64,000 nucleotides of DNA, taken from contig DAICXZ010000029.1 in the NCBI GenBank assembly GCA_027311945.1, positions 42,134 through 106,133 of the forward strand, read 5' to 3'. The notes beneath the pieces were generated by a model. The model searched no databases. It saw nothing but the letters and a program-made list of their open reading frames with translations, and was not told the DNA's origin. A program made the translations under genes and the position numbers. Below are positions 1 through 8,339 of the stretch, one piece after another (within the stretch, counting starts at the first letter, position 1; every line of letters begins with the position of its first letter). The stretch comes from Erythrobacter sp. Its GTDB lineage: Bacteria; Pseudomonadota; Alphaproteobacteria; Sphingomonadales; Sphingomonadaceae.

Positions 1-1
1 C

Positions 2-748
2 TCGGCCACGATCGGGCGGTTGCTGAAGGCGGGCGCGGTGCCGGTGATCAACGAGAACGATTCGGTCGCCACCGAGGAGATCCGCTTCGGCGACAACGAC
101 CGGCTGGCCGCGCGTGTGGCGCAGGCTGCGGGGGCCGATGCTGTGGTGCTGCTGTCGGATATCGACGGACTTTACGACCGCGATCCGCGCGAGGACGGGG
201 CGCAGCTTCTCCCGCTGGTGGAGGGCGTCACGTCTGAGATCCACGCTATGGCGAGCCCCGGCTCGGGCTCGGGCATGGGCTCGGGCGGGATGACCTCGAA
301 GCTTCAGGCCGCCGAGATCGCGGAGCGGGCCGGGATTGCGCTGGCGATCATCAACGGCACCCACGATTTGCCGCTCGCCCGTGCGCTCGATAGCGACATC
401 GGGACGCTGTTCCTCCCGCAGCGCAACGACGGTGCGCGCAAGGCATGGCTTGGCGCGCGGCAGAAGATCGAGGGGCAATTGGTGGTCGATGCGGGATGCG
501 CCGAGGCATTGCGAAGCGGGGGCAGCTTGCTCGCGGCCGGGATCGTGTCGGTCAGCGGAAGCTTCGGGCGCGGCGATCCCGTCGAGGTGCATGACGAGGG
601 CGGCACGGTGCTGGCACAGGGACTGAGCGAATACCAGAGCGCCGAGGTCGAGGCGATCAAGGGACTGCGGCGTGAGGATATTGAGCCGGTGCTCGGTTAT
701 TCGCCGCGGTCGGCGGTGATTCATCGCGATCACCTGGTGATGCTGTGA
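2..748 (+). CDS. proB: glutamate 5-kinase, 5'-truncated by the window edge
   Basis: First enzyme of proline synthesis: ATP-dependent phosphorylation of glutamate in the cytoplasm. The frame is open from base 2, so the N-terminal part of the amino-acid kinase domain lies outside the window. Visible are the INENDSVATEEI stretch, the SDIDGLYDRDPR nucleotide-binding segment, the GMGSGGMTSKLQAA segment, and from about codon 155 onward a PUA-like domain, as in full-length bacterial ProB. Of the usual roughly 370 residues, 248 are present. The stop overlaps the next gene's GTG by four bases (GTGA), which suggests translational coupling. The family assignment is secure; the true start cannot be seen. 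Confidence 0.95.
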   Translation, partial: SATIGRLLKAGAVPVINENDSVATEEIRFGDNDRLAARVAQAAGADAVVLLSDIDGLYDRDPREDGAQLLPLVEGVTSEIHAMASPGSGSGMGSGGMTSKLQAAEIAERAGIALAIINGTHDLPLARALDSDIGTLFLPQRNDGARKAWLGARQKIEGQLVVDAGCAEALRSGGSLLAAGIVSVSGSFGRGDPVEVHDEGGTVLAQGLSEYQSAEVEAIKGLRREDIEPVLGYSPRSAVIHRDHLVML

Positions 749-1659
749 GCGAGGTTATCGCTATCACAGGGGCCACGGGCTTCGTAGGCCAGGCCGTGAT
801 GGATGAGGCGGCGCGGCGCGGCATTGTCCTGCGTGCACTCACAAGGCGCGAACAGAAGCCGCGCGAGAATGTGACATGGGTGCGCGGCGATCTGGCCGAC
901 GACGCGGCGCTGGCCGAACTGGCGCGCGGGGCGAAGGCGCTGGTGCACATCGCGGGTGTGGTCAACGGCGCGGATGCCGCCGCCTTCGAGGCGGGCAATG
1001 TCGAGGGCACCCGCGCGGTGGTTGTCGCCGCGCAAGACGCGGGGGTGGAGCGGTTCGTCTGCGTCTCCTCGGTTGCGGCGCGTGAGCCGGGTCTGTCGGA
1101 CTATTGCCGCACCAAGCGCGCCGCTGAGGAACTGGCCAAGGCCAGCGGCCTCGACTGGACTGTGGTGCGTCCGCCTGCCGTCTATGGCCCGCGCGATACC
1201 GAGATATTCGAAGTGTTTCGCGCCGCCGCGCTCAGGATCATGCCAATGCCGCCCGAGGGGCGCGCCTCGATGATCCATGTCGATGACTTGGCCCGGTTGT
1301 TGCTCGACGTGGTGCCGGGAGGCGAGGGGGTGTCCCGGCAGGTGTTCGAGCCCGACGATGGCCGCGCGGGCGGCTGGCGTCACGTCGATATGGCACGGGC
1401 GATCGGGGCGGCGATGGGTTTTCGCGTCTGGCCGCTGTCGATGCCGGGGGCGGTGCTGGCGCTGGGCGGGCGGCTCGATCGGCTCGTGCGCGGCCCGCGC
1501 GCCAAGCTGACGCCCGACCGCGCCCGCTACATGTGCCATCCGAACTGGGTGAGCGATCCGACGCGCGCGGTGCCGTCTGCTTTGTGGCAGCCGCAGATCG
1601 CCGCGCCCGAGGGGCTGGCGCAGACAGCGGCATGGTATCGCGCGCAGGGCTGGCTCTAA
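745..1659 (+). CDS. NAD(P)-dependent epimerase/dehydratase-like SDR protein
   Basis: A 304-residue extended short-chain dehydrogenase/reductase. The N-terminal Rossmann fold has the glycine motif GATGFVG at residues 9-15. An SSVAA strand is followed by a YxxxK pair (SDYCRTKRAAEE), the usual catalytic Tyr/Lys, and by VRPPAVYGPRD, typical of nucleotide-sugar epimerases and complex I NDUFA9-like SDRs. The substrate cannot be read from the sequence. It starts at a GTG that overlaps the proB stop, so the two are probably co-transcribed. Downstream lies a strong stem-loop that may also end this transcript. An alternative role in lipid or quinone modification is possible. Confidence 0.85.
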   Translation: MSEVIAITGATGFVGQAVMDEAARRGIVLRALTRREQKPRENVTWVRGDLADDAALAELARGAKALVHIAGVVNGADAAAFEAGNVEGTRAVVVAAQDAGVERFVCVSSVAAREPGLSDYCRTKRAAEELAKASGLDWTVVRPPAVYGPRDTEIFEVFRAAALRIMPMPPEGRASMIHVDDLARLLLDVVPGGEGVSRQVFEPDDGRAGGWRHVDMARAIGAAMGFRVWPLSMPGAVLALGGRLDRLVRGPRAKLTPDRARYMCHPNWVSDPTRAVPSALWQPQIAAPEGLAQTAAWYRAQGWL

Positions 1660-1676
1660 CCTCAGGCGTGCCGGCC

Positions 1677-1790
1677 AAAAAAAAGCCCGGCACGAATGCC
1701 GGGCTTTGAAAGTCTTGGGAGAGGATGCCTGAAAGGCCTGTTCCTTATGCGGAGCCGGACCGATTATCACAAACGAGCTTACTGCAAGAG
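1677..1790 (-). ncRNA. candidate small RNA, copy A of a tandem pair
   Basis: On the minus strand an unpaired C/U-rich segment (ATCCTCTCCCAAG) follows a small hairpin (GGCCTTTCAGGC). It ends in a GC-rich stem-loop (1682-1707) followed by eight T residues, which is a standard intrinsic terminator. The whole unit is repeated 220 bp away, with 41 bases (1698-1738 versus 1918-1958) identical. There is no protein-coding signal. Many alphaproteobacterial small RNAs expose CCUC-type anti-Shine-Dalgarno loops, and this architecture fits that class. The 5' end is a guess; the 3' end at the T run is well supported. Confidence 0.55.
1682..1707 (-). terminator. intrinsic terminator of small RNA copy A
   Basis: Ten-base-pair stem (AAAGCCCGGC / GCCGGGCTTT) with a six-base loop, followed on the minus strand by a run of eight T. 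On the plus strand it lies just after the epimerase-like gene and could also stop that transcript, though there the downstream T run is missing. Confidence 0.8.
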
Positions 1791-1898
1791 GTGTTGCGTG
1801 ATTTGCAACTATCTAGCTGCGCCTTATTTGACGTAGCGCATTGCGTGCGCCGGGCGACCATCGCGCGCAGCGGAATTCCGGCCATCATCATTGGGCAG

Positions 1899-2010
1899 AA
1901 AAAAAGCCCGGCGCGAGGCCGGGCTTTGAAAGTCTTGGGAGAGGATGCCTGAAAGGCCCGTTCCTTATGCAGTTCCGGGCCCTCCCGCACAAACGCCATA
2001 ACTGCAAGAC
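1899..2010 (-). ncRNA. candidate small RNA, copy B of a tandem pair
   Basis: Second copy of the unit described for copy A, with the same ATCCTCTCCCAAG loop segment, a GGGCCTTTCAGGC hairpin and a GC-rich terminator (1903-1927) followed by seven T residues on the minus strand. Its upstream conserved block lies at 2021-2042. The 5' end is not determined. It could be regulated together with, or differently from, copy A, since the promoter-proximal middle part differs most. Confidence 0.55.
1903..1927 (-). terminator. intrinsic terminator of small RNA copy B
   Basis: Perfect ten-base-pair GC-rich stem (AAAGCCCGGC / GCCGGGCTTT) with a five-base loop and a T run on the minus strand. Confidence 0.8.
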
Positions 2011-2112
2011 GTGTTGCGCAATTTGCAACTATCTAGCTGCGCATTGTCAAAAACCTGTCATTCGCGGTTCATGTCGCACCACGGCATGTCGCACTGCAAC
2101 ATAAACTTCGCG

Positions 2113-2910
2113 TTAAAAAACAGGTTCGTAACCTGCCGGAAGGTCACCGTCGTCGTCCTTGCCGGGAAGCGGCGAGCTTGGGCCGTGAATCCCGCACTCG
2201 GTCTTGTCCCAACCGCGCCAGCGGCCCGCGCGTGGATCTTCGCCAGGCTTGACCTTGCTGGTGCAGGGCGCGCAGCCGACCGAGAGGAAGCCTTCGGCCT
2301 CCAGCGGGTGACGCGGCAGGTCGTGTTCTTCGAAATAGGCCTCGAGATCGTCTTTCATCCAATCGCCGAGCGGATTGATCTTGAGCCGACCTTCTTCCAC
2401 CTCGAACCGGGGCAGGTTCTGCCGGGTGACGGACTGGAACGCCTTGCGCCCCGAAATCCACGCATCGAGCCCGGACTTGGCCCGTGCCAGCGGCTCCACC
2501 TTGCGGATTTCGCAGCAGCCGTCGGGATCATAGGACCACCTGAGGCCGCTCTCGTCCTTCGCCGCCAGCACTTCGGGCTTCGGCTGGACGACTTGCGAAT
2601 CGGTGAGGCCAAGGTGCTTCACCAGCGTCTCACGATAGGCCAGCGTCTCGTCGAACATTTTGAGCGTATCGACGAAGATCACCGGCACCGAAGGATCGGC
2701 CTCGGCCACCAGATGCAGCAGCACGGCGCTTTCTGTGCCGAAGCTGGAGACGACGCCCACCTTGCCGATCGCATTCTCGGCGAACAGCGCGGCGAGCATG
2801 TCCTGCGTGGACACACCCTCGAACCGCGCGTTCAGCGCATCGGCATCGGCCTGCGTGAAGGCAGGGCCGGTGTCGATACGGTCGATCTGGCGGGCGGCGG
2901 GGTTACCCAT
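2113..2910 (-). CDS. cysH: assimilatory phosphoadenylyl/adenylyl-sulfate reductase
   Basis: Reduces activated sulfate (APS or PAPS) to sulfite in cysteine synthesis. The 265-residue protein has the PP-loop SSFGTES near residues 55-61. It also has the pair Cys132-Cys133 (GCCEIRK), the pair Cys213/Cys216 (CAPC) and the C-terminal ECGIH motif with the catalytic Cys239. The CC...CxxC set ligates a [4Fe-4S] cluster and is characteristic of the APS-using branch of the CysH family rather than the cluster-free E. coli PAPS type; substrate choice is inferred from this. The ATG at 2910 overlaps the stop of the DUF934 gene by eight bases and was preferred over more distal in-frame starts. Last gene of the minus-strand cys operon. 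Confidence 0.93.
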   Translation of the reverse strand: MGNPAARQIDRIDTGPAFTQADADALNARFEGVSTQDMLAALFAENAIGKVGVVSSFGTESAVLLHLVAEADPSVPVIFVDTLKMFDETLAYRETLVKHLGLTDSQVVQPKPEVLAAKDESGLRWSYDPDGCCEIRKVEPLARAKSGLDAWISGRKAFQSVTRQNLPRFEVEEGRLKINPLGDWMKDDLEAYFEEHDLPRHPLEAEGFLSVGCAPCTSKVKPGEDPRAGRWRGWDKTECGIHGPSSPLPGKDDDGDLPAGYEPVF

Positions 2911-3355
2911 GCCGCTTCTGCCAGATCGGCGCGCGGCCGTCGGTGGTCTTCTGATAGACCTCGTTCCAGAGGTTGAAGGCGCGTTCAGCATCGGCCTCGT
3001 CAAGCGTATTGACGGGGGCGAAGGCATCGAAGCCGCAGCGGCGCATTATCGCCAGCTGGTCGATCAGCACCTCGCCCACGGCGCGGATCTCGCCCTCGTA
3101 GCCGGCCTCGCGCAGCACGCGGGCGGAGGAATAGCCGCGCCCGTCCATGAAGCCGGGGAAGTTCACCTCCACCAGCTTGATGCGTTCGAGATGCGGCAGC
3201 AGTTCGCGCGCGTCGTCGCCCGGTTCGATTCGCACGGCGGCGGCGTTCGACTGGTCAAGGAACGCGTCGACGGTGACGGCGGCGTGGTCGACCACTTCGT
3301 CATCGCGGAAACGGAACTGCACGTCGTCAGGGCTGGTGCCGAGATTATCAGGCAT
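2903..3355 (-). CDS. DUF934 family protein of the sulfite-reduction operon
   Basis: A 150-residue protein of the DUF934 family, which in Proteobacteria lies next to sulfite reductase and is thought to support it, although no activity is established. Conserved-looking segments include GRGYSSARVLRE and the acidic, Arg-rich middle part. There is no signal peptide, membrane segment or cysteine motif suggesting a redox role. Its start overlaps the end of cysI and its stop overlaps the start of cysH, each by eight bases. Such tight packing implies coupled translation with the two reductases. Function is inferred from position only. Confidence 0.85.
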   Translation of the reverse strand: MPDNLGTSPDDVQFRFRDDEVVDHAAVTVDAFLDQSNAAAVRIEPGDDARELLPHLERIKLVEVNFPGFMDGRGYSSARVLREAGYEGEIRAVGEVLIDQLAIMRRCGFDAFAPVNTLDEADAERAFNLWNEVYQKTTDGRAPIWQKRHG

Positions 3356-4982
3356 AAAGTGCCTCCTTGAACGGGTCCATGCCGATGCGGCGGTAAGTAT
3401 CGAGGAAGCGTTCGCCATCCTCGCGCTGGGCGAGATAGACGTCGGCGGCCTTCTCGACCGCGTCGACGATGCCCGCTTCATCGAAGCCGGGGCCGGTGAT
3501 CTTGGCGAGGCTGGTATCCTCCGCCTCGCTCCCCCCGAGCAGCAGCTGGTAATTCTCTGTGCCCTTCTTGTCGACGCCGAGGATGCCGATGTGGCCCGCG
3601 TGGTGGTGACCGCAGGCGTTGATGCAGCCCGAGATTTTCAGCTTGAGCTGGCCGAGCATTTCACCCTTGCCGTTCTGTTCGAAGCGCTGCGAGATCTTCT
3701 GCGCGACGGGGATCGAGCGGGCATTGGCCAGGCTGCAATAGTCGAGGCCGGGGCAGGCGATTATGTCGCCGATCTGGTCGATATTGGCCGTGGCGAGGTC
3801 GGCTTGGACCAGTTTGCCATAAAGCTCGTTCAAGCGGCCGATCTCGACGTGCGGCAGCACGATGTTCTGCGCATGGGTGACGCGGCACTCATCGAACGAA
3901 TATTCCTTCGCGAGGTCAGCCATCGCGTGCATCTGTGCGGTGCTGGCATCGCCGGGAATGCCGCCGACGGGCTTCAGGCTGATCGTCACCGCGACATAGC
4001 CGGGAGCCTTGTGCGGCATGCAGTTGCTGTCCACCCAGCGGGCGAACTTGTCGTCCGAACGGTCGGCCTTTTCGGTGAGGCCGATCTTGAACGCGGGGTC
4101 GGCAAAGTAGGGCTTGATCCGCTCCAGTTCAGCCAGGGGCGGTTCGATGCCCTGCTCCAGCAGGTGGGCGAACTCTTCTTCCACCTGGCGGGCATATTCG
4201 TCCTTGCCCATCTCGTGGACGAGGATCTTGATGCGCGCCTTGTACTTGTTATCGCGCCGTCCATAACGGTTATAAACCCGCAGGCAGGCCTCCGAATAGG
4301 TGATTAGCTGGTCAAGCGGCACGAACTCGCGGATCAGCGGGGCGACCATCGGGGTGCGGCCCATGCCACCACCAACGTAGAACGCGCAACCGATCTCGCC
4401 CGCCTCGTTCTTGACGATCTGGATGCCGATATCGTGCAGGCGCATGGCCGCACGGTCGTTGTCCGAAGCGATCACGCAGATCTTGAACTTGCGCGGCAGG
4501 TGCAGGAATTCGGGGTGGAAGCTCGACCACTGGCGCAGCAGTTCGGCATAGGGGCGCGGGTCGACCAGTTCGTCGGCCGCAGCGCCGGCATATTGGTCCG
4601 AGCTGATGTTGCGGATGCAGTTGCCGCTGGTCTGGATCGCATGCATCTCGACCTTGGCGAGATCGGCGAGGAGATCGGGTGCCTCTTCCAGCTTGATCCA
4701 GTTGTACTGGATGTTCTGCCGCGTGGTGAAATGACCATAGCCGCGGTCGTACTTGTCGGCGATGTCGGCTAGCGCGTGCATCTGCGTGCCGTTCAGCGTG
4801 CCATAGGGCACGGCGACGCGCAGCATGTAGGCATGCAGCTGGAGATAGAGCCCGTTCTGCAGGCGCAGCGGCTTGAACTGGTCCTCGGTGATCTTGCCTT
4901 CGAGGCGGCGGCGCGTCTGGTCGCGGAATTCGGCGACGCGGGTGTCGACCATCTCTTGGTCGTATTGGTCATAGCGATACAT
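3348..4982 (-). CDS. cysI: nitrite/sulfite reductase, siroheme-[4Fe-4S] hemoprotein
   Basis: Six-electron reduction of sulfite to sulfide. The 544-residue protein has two tandem ferredoxin-like/siroheme half-domains. The cluster-siroheme cysteines are visible as CPGLDYC near residue 410 and CINAC near residue 452. The Arg/Lys-rich siroheme contacts (GHFTTRQNIQYNW, THAQN) are also present. The neighbours (siroheme methyltransferase upstream, APS reductase downstream) argue for sulfite rather than nitrite as substrate. No flavoprotein partner (cysJ) is present in the window, so electrons may come from ferredoxin. It starts one base after the DUF2849 stop. Confidence 0.94.
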   Translation of the reverse strand: MYRYDQYDQEMVDTRVAEFRDQTRRRLEGKITEDQFKPLRLQNGLYLQLHAYMLRVAVPYGTLNGTQMHALADIADKYDRGYGHFTTRQNIQYNWIKLEEAPDLLADLAKVEMHAIQTSGNCIRNISSDQYAGAAADELVDPRPYAELLRQWSSFHPEFLHLPRKFKICVIASDNDRAAMRLHDIGIQIVKNEAGEIGCAFYVGGGMGRTPMVAPLIREFVPLDQLITYSEACLRVYNRYGRRDNKYKARIKILVHEMGKDEYARQVEEEFAHLLEQGIEPPLAELERIKPYFADPAFKIGLTEKADRSDDKFARWVDSNCMPHKAPGYVAVTISLKPVGGIPGDASTAQMHAMADLAKEYSFDECRVTHAQNIVLPHVEIGRLNELYGKLVQADLATANIDQIGDIIACPGLDYCSLANARSIPVAQKISQRFEQNGKGEMLGQLKLKISGCINACGHHHAGHIGILGVDKKGTENYQLLLGGSEAEDTSLAKITGPGFDEAGIVDAVEKAADVYLAQREDGERFLDTYRRIGMDPFKEALYA

Positions 4983-4983
4983 A

Positions 4984-5283
4984 TCAGATCACCCAGTTGA
5001 GAGCTTCGGGCTCGGCGGGTTTGAGGGTCAGGTCGGGGCGCACCGTGGGGCCGAGCGCGCGCACGCGGTCCTTGATGTGGGCAGGGCGAACCTTGCCGTT
5101 CTCGTCCAGCGAGGCTTCGATAGCGTAGCTGGCGTTCACGCGGCGCGCGGCTTCCTCGCGGGCGAGGATGGTTTCGGCTTCGTCGCCGACATCTACCGCA
5201 TCGTCGACATGGGGCGACCAGCCTTGGCCATCCCACCAGGTGACGAGGCCGGTCAAAAGGTCGTTTCCGGTCAGGATTTTCAC
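4984..5283 (-). CDS. DUF2849 family small protein of the cys operon
   Basis: A 99-residue protein, GTG start, recognised as DUF2849, a family found almost only in alphaproteobacterial sulfite-reductase operons. It is predicted soluble, with conserved WWDG and EAALARE-like segments and no cysteines. It is coupled to its neighbours: its GTG overlaps the stop of the upstream methyltransferase (GTGA) and its stop is one base from cysI. It may help assemble or supply the reductase, but this is conjecture from context. Confidence 0.85.
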   Translation of the reverse strand: MKILTGNDLLTGLVTWWDGQGWSPHVDDAVDVGDEAETILAREEAARRVNASYAIEASLDENGKVRPAHIKDRVRALGPTVRPDLTLKPAEPEALNWVI

Positions 5284-6047
5284 TGTGCGGCCTCCAGAGC
5301 CAGTTGCGCGAGGGCTGCGTCACCGCGTGCGGTAACCTCCCCGATGATGATGAGGGCGGGGCTCTTCACGGCCTCGCGCGAAACGAGATCGGCAAGGCCT
5401 GCCAGCGGCGCGCGCAGCACGCGCATATCCGCGCGGCAGGCGTTTTCGATCACGGCGAGCGGGGCATCGGGCGCGAGGCCATCGTCCATGAGTTTTTCGG
5501 AAATCTGCGCGGCGGTGGAAACGCCCATGTAGATCACCAGCGTGCGGCCCTTCCCGGCAAGGCCCGCCCAGTTCTGAGCGGCTAGGCCCTTGCACTGGCC
5601 CGCCACAAAGCTGACCACCGAGGCATCCTCGCGGTGGGTGAGCGCGATCTGGGCGGCGGCGGCAGCGCCATTGGCGGCCGAAATGCCGGGCACCACTTCC
5701 ACGGGCACGCCAGCGGCCTGTGCCGCTTCCATTTCCTCGCCCCCGCGTCCGAACACGAAGGGATCGCCGCCCTTCAGCCGCACCACGTCATGGCCTGCGA
5801 GCGCCTCGCGCACGAGCAGGTCGTTGATCGCTTCCTGCGGCATCGTGTGGCGCGCGCGTGCCTTGGCGACGGAGACAAGGCGCGCATCGGGCCGCGCCAT
5901 GGCCAGGATCGCGGGATCGACCAGACCGTCGTGAACGATCACGCGCGCCTCGGAAACGAGCCGCGCCGCGCGCACGGTGAGCAGGTCCGGATCGCCCGGC
6001 CCGGCGCCGACGAGATGGATCGTGCCAATAGGATAGGTTTTTGCCAT
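5280..6047 (-). CDS. cobA: uroporphyrinogen-III C-methyltransferase
   Basis: SAM-dependent double methylation of uroporphyrinogen III to precorrin-2, the first step toward siroheme, the cofactor of the downstream sulfite reductase. At 255 residues it is the single-domain SUMT type, without the CysG dehydrogenase/chelatase N-terminus. The family motifs are VGAGPGDPDLLT near the start, the VHDGLVD strand, VRLKGGDPFVFGRGGEE, and the EVVPGISAANGA segment. The ATG at 6047 gives the canonical N-terminus; longer in-frame starts exist but add unconserved sequence. First gene of the five-gene cys operon. The symbol cysG is also used for this role. Confidence 0.93.
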   Translation of the reverse strand: MAKTYPIGTIHLVGAGPGDPDLLTVRAARLVSEARVIVHDGLVDPAILAMARPDARLVSVAKARARHTMPQEAINDLLVREALAGHDVVRLKGGDPFVFGRGGEEMEAAQAAGVPVEVVPGISAANGAAAAAQIALTHREDASVVSFVAGQCKGLAAQNWAGLAGKGRTLVIYMGVSTAAQISEKLMDDGLAPDAPLAVIENACRADMRVLRAPLAGLADLVSREAVKSPALIIIGEVTARGDAALAQLALEAAQ

Positions 6048-6232
6048 GGAATGCAGATGAACGTTCGCCCGCAGGGTTTGAAGCGAGAATGCCTTCACGA
6101 GAGGGTAGGTCAGCTTTAGCGGCTGCCTGCGCTTCATTGACCTTTAAGCGGCAACCGATATGGACGGGGCTTCTGACCAACAGGTTTTGCGCCGCATTCC
6201 GGCACCTTGGTCTACACCGAAGCGGGGACATC

Positions 6233-7141
6233 ATGGCAGAGCCGGTGACGATCTGCATCTGCACCTATCGCAGGCCTTCGCTGTTCGAAACGCTCGCCTC
6301 GATCGAGCAACTGCGGCTGAGGAATGTCGACGTGGTCGGCGTTCTGGTGGTCGACAACGATTTGGCTGACGGGCTGCGCTCAGAAGTGGCCGAACGCGCT
6401 GGCAGCTACCGCTTTCCGCTGCGTTATTGCCATGCACCGGCGCAGAACATCTCGATTGCGCGCAATGCCGCGCTCGATGGCGTGGAAACGCGCTGGGCGG
6501 CCTTCATCGATGATGACGAGGTCGCAAGCCCGGACTGGCTGGAAGAGCTTTACGCCGCTGCCGAGGGGGCCGAGGCGGTGATCGGCCAGAGCGTTGCGCA
6601 ATATGGACCGGCGCTGCCCGGCTGGGCTGCGCGGTGCGACTTTCACTCGAACCGGATCACCGGCCGGGTGGACAATGCCTACACCTCCAATGCGCTGCTC
6701 GATGTGGATTTCCTGCGCCGCAAGAACATCCGCTTCCGCGAAGAACTGGGGCGGACGGGCGGTGAGGATACGCTGCTGTTCCGCCAGTTGGCGGAAAGCG
6801 GCGGACGGATCGTCTATCGCCCGGAATCGGTGGTCTACGAAGAGGTGCCGCCCACGCGCGCCTCGATGACATGGGTGTTTCGCCGCATGTACCGCGCCGG
6901 GCAGACGCACGGGCTCTTGTCCCGTGAATACGATGCCAAGGCCTTCTCGCGTCTCGGCCTGACTGCCGGGGCCAAGGCGCTGGCGAGTGCTGCCATGACC
7001 CTGGCCACCCTGCCGGGGACCGATGCCTCGCGCCGCTGGGCGGCACGCTCGGCGCTGCATCTTGGCGCGCTCAGCTACCGGGTTCGCCCCACGATACTGG
7101 AGGAGTACGGGGTTGCGGCTGTCGGGGAGCCGCGCAAGTAG
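6233..7141 (+). CDS. glycosyltransferase family 2 protein
   Basis: A 302-residue GT-A fold glycosyltransferase. The N-terminal TICICTYRRP nucleotide-binding strand, the AQNISIARNAAL segment and the metal-binding FIDDDE motif (family DXD) are clear. A later GGEDTLLFRQL stretch contains the usual ED catalytic acid. It most resembles enzymes that transfer sugars to surface polysaccharides or lipids. The acceptor is unknown, and no polysaccharide cluster surrounds it. Start chosen at the ATG at 6233 because the conserved domain begins immediately after it. It is divergent from the cys operon and ends 31 bp from the convergent mscS gene. Confidence 0.88.
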   Translation: MAEPVTICICTYRRPSLFETLASIEQLRLRNVDVVGVLVVDNDLADGLRSEVAERAGSYRFPLRYCHAPAQNISIARNAALDGVETRWAAFIDDDEVASPDWLEELYAAAEGAEAVIGQSVAQYGPALPGWAARCDFHSNRITGRVDNAYTSNALLDVDFLRRKNIRFREELGRTGGEDTLLFRQLAESGGRIVYRPESVVYEEVPPTRASMTWVFRRMYRAGQTHGLLSREYDAKAFSRLGLTAGAKALASAAMTLATLPGTDASRRWAARSALHLGALSYRVRPTILEEYGVAAVGEPRK

Positions 7142-7172
7142 GGCGCGTAGTGTTGCGATCGGGGCAAAAGCC

Positions 7173-8339
7173 TCAATCCTGATCGTTCTTCTTCTCCACC
7201 CGCTGCGCAATGGCGGCCACCAGCTGCTGAAACTGGGCGTTATCGCGCAGGTTGAGATCGCGCTGGGGGAAGGGGATTTCGATCTCGTTCTCCTGGAACA
7301 GATCCCACAGCCGCTTCAGCACCGCCGAACGGACATTGCCCACGCCCTCTTCAGGATCGACGATCCAGCAGTGGATCACGAAGTTGACCGAGTTGTCGCC
7401 ATATTCGCTCATCCACACGGTGGGCGGCGGCACCTTGAGCACGCGCGGACAATCCTTGGCGGCTTCCAGCATCAGCTTTTCCGCGAGCTTCATGTCCGCG
7501 CCGTAAGAGATGCCAACCTGCACCTGCATCCGCACATTTCTGCTCGAATAGGACCAGTTCTCAACCTGATTGACCATCAGGTTCTCGTTCGGAATCAGGT
7601 ATTCCTTCTCGTCGCGCGTTACGATCGAGACGGCGCGGATGCCGATCTTGCGGATCTGGCCGAAGCTCTCGTTGCCAGCCTGATCGGCAATGGCGATCAC
7701 GTCGCCCGGCTTGATCGACTTGTCGAGCAACAGGATGATCCCGGCGATCAGGTTGCCGAAGGTTTTCTGCAGGCCGAAACCGATGGCAAGGCCGAAGGCG
7801 CCGGAGAACACCGTCAGGGCGGTGAGGTCGATCCCGAGCATGTCGATGCCGATGAGGATTGCCGCCGACCAAACCACGATCGTCAGCATCTTTTCGCCGA
7901 GCAAGCGCTGCGAGGGATCGAGCTTCGTCGCGCGGTCCAGCATCGAATGGGACATTCGCGAAAACAGCCGTGCGGCGATGATGACGCCCGCCACCACCAT
8001 GATCACTACGAGCACGCTCCATACCGAAAAGCGCGTATCGGCGACGGTGAAGCCCCAGCTGTCGAGCCTCTCGATCAGTCCCGCCACGGTAACGCTCTGC
8101 TCGGCCACCGCGTCCCTCAGGGCATCGGCCCCGGCCACCGCATCGTCACCGACCGGCATGCTGGAAGGCACATTCGCGCCCGACATCTCTATCGCTTGGC
8201 GCGCGCGTTCGACTGCCTTTTCCGCCTCCTGCAGCGCGACCGCAGCAGCCGTGGCATCGGGCGTGGGCGCGGTCGCCGCTGCATTGGCGGCCTCGGTTGG
8301 GCCGATCGGAAGCGTGGCAAGCTCGTCGGTGGCGCTCAT
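7173..8339 (-). CDS. MscS-family mechanosensitive ion channel
   Basis: Small-conductance mechanosensitive channel of the inner membrane, releasing solutes on osmotic downshift. Of 388 residues, the first 100 are Ala-rich and unlike the core family. Next come about three hydrophobic helices, the pore-lining helix GAFGLAIGFGLQKTFGNLIAGIILL, and the cytoplasmic beta/vestibule domain starting DKSIKPGDVIAI. An internal PNENLMVNQVENWS matches the MscS signature. It is the last gene of the sseA-metC-mscS run: its ATG overlaps the metC stop by four bases. Its link to sulfur genes is positional only. Confidence 0.92.
   Translation of the reverse strand: MSATDELATLPIGPTEAANAAATAPTPDATAAAVALQEAEKAVERARQAIEMSGANVPSSMPVGDDAVAGADALRDAVAEQSVTVAGLIERLDSWGFTVADTRFSVWSVLVVIMVVAGVIIAARLFSRMSHSMLDRATKLDPSQRLLGEKMLTIVVWSAAILIGIDMLGIDLTALTVFSGAFGLAIGFGLQKTFGNLIAGIILLLDKSIKPGDVIAIADQAGNESFGQIRKIGIRAVSIVTRDEKEYLIPNENLMVNQVENWSYSSRNVRMQVQVGISYGADMKLAEKLMLEAAKDCPRVLKVPPPTVWMSEYGDNSVNFVIHCWIVDPEEGVGNVRSAVLKRLWDLFQENEIEIPFPQRDLNLRDNAQFQQLVAAIAQRVEKKNDQD

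Larger units (their letters stand above)
1682..2042. repeat. 220-bp tandem duplication carrying two small RNA units
   Basis: Two diverged copies lie exactly 220 bp apart: about 1682-1822 and 1902-2042. Identity is concentrated in two blocks, the terminator-proximal 41 bases and the 22 bases at 1801-1822/2021-2042 (containing TTGCAACTATCTAGCTGCGC). The middle has drifted. Conservation at both ends is what one expects if the transcript 3' half and the upstream promoter region are both functional. The 453-bp gap between the epimerase-like gene and cysH holds nothing else that I can recognise. Confidence 0.8.

Noticed and set aside
730..1770. Antisense frame over the epimerase-like gene that runs into the small RNA repeat
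   Set aside because: The repeated peptide it shares with another frame near 1999 arises from the duplicated RNA, not from a real protein.
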